Origin: Mesostigma viride
Taxonomy: Eukaryota > Streptophyta > Mesostigmatophyceae > Mesostigmatales > Mesostigmataceae
Direction of reading: 5' to 3'
NCBI GenBank assembly: GCA_009746045.1
Contig: RPFO01000288.1
Span: forward strand, 1,292,911 to 1,356,910
DNA length: 64,000 nucleotides
Shown piece after piece: positions 57,801 through 64,000 of the stretch. Each line of letters begins with the position of its first letter. Position 1 is the stretch's first letter. Under the pieces are notes generated by a model that searched no databases, was not told the DNA's origin, and saw only the letters and a program-made list of their open reading frames with translations. The translations under genes and the position numbers were made by a program.

Positions 57801-60800
57801 AGGAGCGGCTCAGGTGCCCTCAGCTGGTTCGTTGCTGCGCAGAGGGTGTGATGGCGCAGTGCAACTCTTGGAACGTTTGCTGGTAGCTACCGGCAGTATA
57901 AAGCAGGTAATGTCGTGTGTAGGTGCTGTCAGGTTATAGGGTACTTTGCAGCTGCAGCTGTTTCTTGCAAGGGAGTGGGTGGCATGGAAGGGGTTGATGA
58001 AGTCTCCGCTAATTATGAGGCATTTCCAAGCTGCAGCCGCTGCAAATTCATGCTCGCGTCATTACTCACCGTCGACCTGGCAGGGGCCGCAGGGGCCGTG
58101 CTGCCATGAGAAACACCGCAGGCGCCTGGCATGGTGCGTTCTCGTGGGGCGTGGCAGCATTATACGTTTCGCGTGTACATCGCCAGGCGAGCCACATGCA
58201 TCGGCTTCTCTGGGTGGTCCCTGGGTGTTTGGCAGCTCCCGTTTGTGCCCTCCCCACGGACTCCCCTTGCTTGCTTCCGCGCCTTAAGCCATTCACTGTC
58301 TGGCCTGGTGGCAGCTCACACCCTCACCTTGGCGTTGCCCCATTGGATCATGGATGCCTGGATCGTGGCCTGCCCCGTGGCCACCACGGTCGCCGCGTCG
58401 CCAGGTGTGCGTCTGGGACCTGCCAGGGTGTTCCCTCACGTCCGTGCTTCATGCCCATGGTGGCGCGCCGGTGCACGCCGCGCGCTTTGTCTCGGTGGCT
58501 GGGCTGGACACCCCCGCCGTCATCACGGGGGTACGTCGGCTCGCCGTGCGATCGTTGCTGGATCGAACCCTTTGGGTGTGATGATCTGCGGATGTCTTTC
58601 CTGCTGGTGTGGTGATGGCAGTGGTGCTGGCAGTGCGTGTGGTGCTGGCAGTGTGGTGATGGCAGCGCGTGTGCTTGGATGGTACCCGACGCTTGCTTTT
58701 GGATGATGGACCTCTTGACTGCCAGCCCATCTGAGCATTGAACATACCTCAGGTGTGACTTGGTTTTTGCGCCCTGACCTGCGTTGTGGAGTTTGGCTGC
58801 CTTTGCTGCCCGCGCATGTGCAGGGCCATCACAACCATGAGCTTAAGCTGTGGGTGGTGCAAGGGGAAGGCACAGCGGCCAGCAGCCAGGATGTGGGCGC
58901 GTCACCCTGGGCGTGCGTGCACCAGGTGTTCCTGGTCTCGAGCGGGGGGCGCCAAGTGGCGGATGATGGCGACGCAGCCGCGGTGCTGCGCCAGCTGGCG
59001 GAGGGCACGCAAGAGGCCTTCTTCAACCATGTGCTGGTGGGTGCAAGTGTTGTAACCACATGCTCTTGCGTGGGTGTTCTTTATTCCTTGTCTTCAATCA
59101 CAAATGTGTGGGTACTTGGGGGGGGCGTTATCTATCAATGAGACAAGAGTTATAGGGTGCATGCATGGGGGTTTTATATAGACTCAACAGTGTTTGGGTT
59201 CGCGGGTGATCTATATGTAGTTGACTGCATGGGGCCGTATTCATTAGTCCTTTGCGTGGGTTGCTTGCGTAGGGAAGGCCTGCATGGTGGGTGGGTTCCC
59301 ATCCACTGCACTGGTGGGGTGTTGCGCAGGGCTGCTGGTGCTAGCCACCGCCACAAACGCCACGAAACGCCACTGCCACGAAGCGCCACCAAACAGGTAC
59401 TGGAAGCAGTGGCCCACGGTACCCGTTGGGGGCACGGGAACAGGACGCGTCGGTGCCGCGCGCCTGTCCTCGCACAACCTGATACAACATTATCATGTGC
59501 AGCCACCACGCTGATGTCGGGGGTTGAGCGTCTGTCTTGCTCGGAGAAGGCCCCCTGTGGGATGAGGGGAATAGGGCCTGAACATGCGTTATGCTGACAC
59601 GAACACTTGACCCACTAGACGCCTTGCGTACCCCACCCACCATGTGTGCTGATGCTGTCTGCTGCCCCTGTTGCGCCCATCCTTCCTTTTCCTGCTTCCG
59701 CCCATCCTTCTGGGACGGCCCCGCGCATGGACCCTTCCCCCCTGCACCCAAACCCTTTGCCCCCCTGCCAGGTGGCGCAAGGGGACGGCTACTCCCTGGT
59801 GGTGCTTGCCAACACGCGCAAGAACGCGGTGTACACACTGAGCGTGGTGGCGGGCGACGGCAGCCACTCCCCCCTTGCCCACTTTGAGTACCTCGCTGAG
59901 TTTGCGGTGGTGCTCCCCATCCTGAGCGGCGCCGCACTGCCCTCGACGCGCCCCGTCGCCATCACGGGGACAGCTGGCGGAAGCGGGCAGCAGGCAGGGG
60001 GGCCGGTGGAGCCCGTCGTTCAGCTGTTCTGTGTGCAGACGACGGCCGTGCAGCAGTACGCGCTGTTCGTCACGCAGGTGGGTCCTGCAATAGGCGCTGT
60101 TCGTCACGCAGGTGGGTGCAGCAATAGGCGCTGTTCGTCACGCAGGTGGGTGCAGCGGTAGGCGCTGTTCGCCACGCAGGTGGTGCAGCAGTGGGCGCTG
60201 TTCGTCACGCAGGTGGGAGCAGCAGTAGGCGCTGTTCGTCACGCAGGTGGGTGTAGCAGTGGGTGCTTTTTGTCACTCGGGTGCGTGCAGCAGTAGGCAC
60301 TGTTCGTCACGCAGGTGGGCGGTGGGGGAGGCGCGCATGTATGTGTTTGTGTGTGTGAGGTGCGACCGGGGGAGATGAGGTCTGTTTGTGACGAGACCAG
60401 GTGGCTGACAGGTGGGTGTAGGATGACACTGCGCGTGCAGCTGCGTGGACATGGTTGCTTGTCCTGCACTTGTGTGTCGTCTCTTCCGCACTTGTCATTG
60501 TGAAGGGCCAGCAGTCCGTTGGCAATGATGACTTCTCTGCTCCCAATTACTCTCAGGAGGGTGTTGGTGACGCAGTGTGCTGCGCCCTTGCCCATGCACC
60601 CTGAACGCCTCGCCCTCGGCCCAGTATGCGCCCAGCCTCTTGCCCACAACGCACCTTGCTCACAAGAACACGTGGACTCTAAACACCACAACTCCCTTGC
60701 GCCTCCCTCATGACTTACAACGCGCAGTGCGTGCCCGAGGATCGCGCGCGGCAGCTGCTGGGTGCTGCCGCCGCCACCCACGAGCAGTCCCTGGAGGCGG

Positions 60801-63800
60801 CCGCCGCCGAAGAGCTGCAGCGGGCTGCTGAGGCAAAAGTTCCCAAGTCGGCCGCCGTGGTGCCCAACGTGAGTGCCAGGTAGTGGTGTATGTCAGCGGT
60901 GATGTGGTTACTTGCTGGCGGTGATGTGATTACTTGGCAGCGGTGAAGGGGTGGTTGCTGGCGGTGATGTGGTTACTTGCTGGCGGTGGTTAGCCAGAAG
61001 TGGTTGGGGGACCTTCTAGGGATTGGGGTGGATCAGCTAGTTAGTTTTTTAAAGTAGATATTGGGATTGGAGTTTTATAATGCTTGTAAGCATGCCTAAT
61101 ACTCGTTGCAAATGGTGGCTTGGTAGCTAATGCTGGCAGTTGCCTCTCCCAGACAATCAGTAACCTCCCAGGCTTGTCCAACCTGTAACTTGCAGGTTGC
61201 TTTCCTGCTTCAAGTGATCTTTGCCTGAGGAGTATTTGCAAGGATTCACGCTCCCCCCAGCTCGTCCACTAAAACGTGCGCGTGCTCACTATACCATGCG
61301 CCCGTCCGCTATATCACATGCGTATATTTGGCCCCTGTTCGCCTACACCATGCACTCGTCGGCTAATCACATGCGTATATATGGCCCCTGTTCGCCTATG
61401 CCATGCACTCGTCGGCTAATCACATGCGTATGTATGGCCCCTGTTCGCCTATGTCATGCGCTCGCCCGCTATATCACATGCGGATATATTAAAAATTATA
61501 ATTACTTACATCAGAGTGAAGGCACCCAATTAAACATAAACAAAGCCAACGCTAACAAGAGATACCATGACAAAATAACTACAGCCGGCATGGGACACTC
61601 CACACTGCGGAATGAAGTAAAACAGCCTAATAACCGTGCTGCGCCGCAAAGTCAGCCCGCGTGCGGCATGTGTATATATGGCCCCTGTTCGCCCCATGCG
61701 CCCTATTTCCCACATGGACACTGCCCACGCCCGCACCGCCCGCGCACACCGCCATTGCCCGCATGCCGCCACCCTGCAGCGGAGCTATGCGATGGCAGCA
61801 ACGCCCGCAGAGATGGCGGCGGTGTTGGCGGTGGATGCCAGGAGTGCGCCCAACGCCCCGCATGCTGCCGACAAGGAAGATGGACCGGCTGCAGCGCCAA
61901 TGACCCCCCCACCTTCCCAGAGACCGCTGCCACCCGAGGCCACCCCAGAGCGGGTGGCATCCCCCGCTCTCACACCTGCCAGCACGCCCGCAGAGAGAAC
62001 ACCCGCGGTGGCAACACCTGTACCATCGGTCACCACGCCGCCGCCGGCTACGCCCGCGGACAACTTGTTTGGAGCCGCGTCACCAAGCCCCGCTGCTGGC
62101 GTGCGCCCACCCTCCCCGGGCTACCCTGCACTGCTAACGCCGCAACAAATCCTGCAGCAGGTGCATGGTGGTGCGGCCGCAAGCACCATGATGGCCCAGG
62201 CGGCCAGCGGCAGCAGCAGCAGCAGCGCAGGTCACGCGGTCAGCAGCGGGGCGCATGGCAACGGGACGTCATCACCCACTGTCGCGACCTCATCCAGCAC
62301 CCAGGCAGCCGCGGACGCGGCGTCCGCAGGGGCCCCTGCGCAGGCGCTTGCCACGGAGCCACCGTCGGTCCCTGGCAAGCGGGCCGGCTTGCTGCACCTG
62401 GGCAAGCTGCCGCCTGGTTTCCCTGCGCCAGCACAAGCGCCCACCACCACGCCCGCAGAGCCCCCAGTGGCAAGTAGTAGTGTGGGTAAGGACAAGGACA
62501 AGGGCAAGGCCGCGCCGCTGCCCGCTGGCAAGGCACGCAACAAGACACCTCCGCCACCCATCCCTTCGCCGGCCACCCCTGCGGTTGCGGATGGGGGCAG
62601 GCTGGACGCCAGCGGAGCCACCGCGCAAGCTCTTGGCCCGGCCACCGCGCCCTCCGCGCCCCCGATGCCGGCGGATGCTGGCGGCGCGGCCACTGCCACC
62701 AAGCCTGGTTCCGCCAAGAAGGGGGCGGCGTTGGACACCGGTTTGCAGCAGGTGGCGCCCGAGGCAGGGGCGGGGGCCGACGGGGGCGCTGTTGCTGCGG
62801 CGGTGACATCAAGGGCAGAACTGGAGTCATTGCTGTCGCGGCCGCTCCCGTTTGGCGGCGCGCCCTCGCACGCCCCCGAGGCGGCCGCACCAGGTGTTGC
62901 AGGGGCCGACGACGCGGGCACTGCCTTGCTGTCGCTGCTGCGAGGTGCCACAGGGGATGCCAGGGTGGGCGGGGGGGCAGGGGCGCAGGAGGCGGCGGCC
63001 GCACCAGGGGTTGTGGATGCGGGCAAGGGGGCGGCGACCGAGGCTGCAGAGAAACAGGCGTCGGAGGGGCATGGCGGCGCGGGCCACGGCGGGGAGGGGG
63101 TCCCGCACAAGGAGCCGCGTAGAGAGGAGGCGCAGGCGCAGGGCAAGGTGGAGGCCAAGGATGCGGTGCGGGAGGCACCAGTGCCGCACCCGCTGCCAGG
63201 GGGTGCCAAGGGGGTCGAGGGGGAAACCCTAGCGCGGGCGGCGGCAGCAGCGGTGCCGTACCAGGAGGCCAAGGGGGCTGCGGCAGCGCCAAGTAGCGAT
63301 GCACACAAGGTCACGCAGACGCTTATGGCGCACATGGCGTCGGTGGAGAAGGAGATGGTGGCCATTCGCAAGGAGCTGATCAGCCAGGTGAGAGGGGGGA
63401 GGGGCGCTAGGATCTATTTATGAGCTACTTAATGGTAGTAGGGTGCTATTTTAGATGGATCGATCCAGCCAGGGGGGGGGGGGCGGCGCGCTAGGTGCTA
63501 TTTAGCCCTAAATATTTGTAGTAAGGTGTCCTACAGAAGGAGTTGTCTAGCCAGCTTTGCGTGGGGGGGGGAGCGGTTGCAGTGTGGAAGCTGGCTGGAT
63601 GCTATTTTTGGGATGCCATGGTGTGCTATCTTGGTGTAGGTATATAGTAACGAGGTGTTAGGCGCTAATAATTTCTAACTAGATGACGTTGGTGCCCTTT
63701 TTAGATGTATCTAGATGCCATGGATGTCCTATTCAGATGTATCTAGATGCCGTTGGTGCGCGTTGGATGCCATCGGCGTGCGACAAGCGCAGGCATTTTC

Positions 63801-63968
63801 TGCACCCAACTGTCCTCCCGTCCGCCACACCATCATGTTTCCCACCCCTCCCAAGTGCAGGCGGCAGCGCAGAAGACGGCCGCCACGTCGGCGTCGGCGC
63901 TGGTATTGGGCGCGCTGGCCAAGGAAGCCAAGAAGCTGGAGCTGGCGATCGGAACGCGCGTGGACAAG
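51891..63968 (+). CDS. EDC4: EDC4/VARICOSE, mRNA decapping scaffold (3' end beyond window)
   Basis: Cytoplasmic P-body scaffold that couples DCP1 and DCP2 in mRNA decapping. Exons: 51891-52388, 54570-54619, 55377-55536, 57432-57692, 58405-58530, 58824-59036, 59772-60077, 60728-60868, 61780-63387, 63861-63968 and beyond; phases agree, 1157 codons so far. The WD40-like N-terminal part aligns in order with the plant protein: VTPITMYNTAYSEAL, IAVNKRYVCYGLAAGQIRVL, VLDAAFFSEEEDLLA, NRVCWHP, VSVSPDGARVLAA, VCVWDLPG, EAFFNHVLVAQ, VVLANTRKNAVYTLSV, YLAEFAVVLPILS and QLFCVQTTAVQQYAL. A Pro/Ala-rich linker (LLTPQQILQQV) leads to the C-terminal helical region (HMASVEKEMVAIRKELISQ; GALAKEAKKLELAIGTRVDK). 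No frameshifts, even across a run of eight G in exon 3. Confidence 0.93.
52540..53200 (+). repeat. CATGACCC minisatellite in EDC4 intron 1
   Basis: About 55 units of 12 bp, ATGACCCCATGC with GCGTG, ACATG and TTTGTG variants, with a higher-order pattern (GCGTGACCCCATTTGTGACC recurs near 52795, 52925 and 53120). It reads open in several frames. Confidence 0.95.
53500..54160 (+). repeat. GGTGAGGGTGGG minisatellite in EDC4 intron 1
   Basis: About 60 units of 11-12 bp: GGTGAGGG(T/C)GGG in the flanks and GGTGAGGGGG in the middle. Every unit contains GGTGAG, identical to a strong 5' splice site, and runs of three or more G compatible with G-quadruplexes. Confidence 0.95.
55577..56650 (+). repeat. 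45-bp minisatellite in EDC4 intron 3, about 24 copies
   Basis: Unit: TGGTGCTGGACAAGGGGTGT then AGGGCCACGATCTTCTACATTTATA. Copies are highly similar. Degenerate units recur at 56865-57030. Repeat R copy C lies between them. Confidence 0.95.
56655..56845. repeat. Dispersed repeat R, copy C
   Basis: Matches copy A (25205-25440) over about 190 bp with moderate divergence. It contains AGTTCGATTCTG, close to a polymerase III B box. Confidence 0.7.
57680..57740 (+). repeat. EDC4 exon 4 end and donor copied three times
   Basis: GGGCAGGTGGGTGGCATGCA, then GGCAGGTGGGTAGCATGCAG, then GGCAGGTTGGTGG; the first is the real donor at 57693. Period about 20 bp. Confidence 0.7.
60057..60320 (+). repeat. Array of EDC4 exon 7 end plus donor, 30-36 bp unit
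   Basis: GCGCTGTTCGTCACGCAGGT followed by GGGTGCAGCAGTAG recurs about eight times from the true exon end (60077). Most copies keep a GTGGGT or GTGGGA donor. Confidence 0.88.
61265..61490 (+). repeat. 52-53 bp tandem repeat in EDC4 intron 8
   Basis: Four units of TATATGGCCCCTGTTCGCCT then ATGCCATGCACTCGTCGGCTAATCACATGCG. A further unit appears at 61660-61700, after about 170 bp of unrelated AT-rich sequence that looks like an insertion. Confidence 0.8.
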
Positions 63969-64000
63969 GTGAGGGCAAGGGGACAAGGTGGGTCGGATAC

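Noticed and set aside
59330-59395. GLLVLATATNATK as an EDC4 exon
   Set aside because: Resembles the LVVLANTRKNA block but the true block with full flanking similarity is in exon 59772-60077; this may be another decayed exon copy.

Overview
Eukaryotic nuclear DNA, most likely from a green alga. The three conserved genes all have many GT-AG introns, exons are GC-rich in the right half, the eIF2B-beta core reads plant-like, and the Penelope-like retroelement has its GIY-YIG nuclease at the N-terminus, an arrangement known from the green lineage. Species is not determinable from the window; a prasinophyte-grade or chlorophyte alga is a guess.

Left compartment (1-33 kb) is a nest of mobile DNA. 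An unrecognised multi-exon gene (180-5703 and 16511-20045, + strand) is split in the middle of an exon by a 10.8-kb DNA transposon (5704-16507). The transposon has 32-bp perfect terminal inverted repeats and a 3-bp CAA target duplication. Removing it with one CAA rejoins the host reading frame. It carries two divergent, intron-containing genes: a DUF7869-like, RNase H-type transposase candidate with a Tudor-like and acidic C-terminus (+), and a coiled-coil accessory protein (-). They are separated by a perfect 153-bp-arm palindrome that repeats a motif also found just inside the element's ends. Inside the transposon lies a 173-bp tandem array, itself split by a 1.9-kb TTAA-flanked non-autonomous element. 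Introns of the host gene carry 11 same-strand copies of a 20-21 nt motif.

From 20 to 31 kb come a LINE ORF1-like fragment, an internally deleted hAT element, a 0.58-kb pentanucleotide array beside a 0.97-kb CCAT array, and a decayed LINE split by a Penelope-like element (GIY-YIG + RT, - strand). A roughly 3-kb gene-free, partly G/T-skewed stretch follows.

Right compartment (34-64 kb) is GC-rich and holds three conserved genes reconstructed exon by exon with consistent phases and no frameshifts: a MAK/ICK/MHK-type protein kinase (+), eIF2B beta (-), and EDC4/VARICOSE (+, running off the window). The last two are head to head over a 721-bp shared upstream region and belong to translation initiation and mRNA decapping respectively. 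Their introns are full of minisatellites. A recurrent theme is that many arrays are tandem copies of an exon edge together with its splice donor or acceptor.

The two best leads are the 10.8-kb transposon with its palindromic two-way promoter, and the splice-junction arrays.
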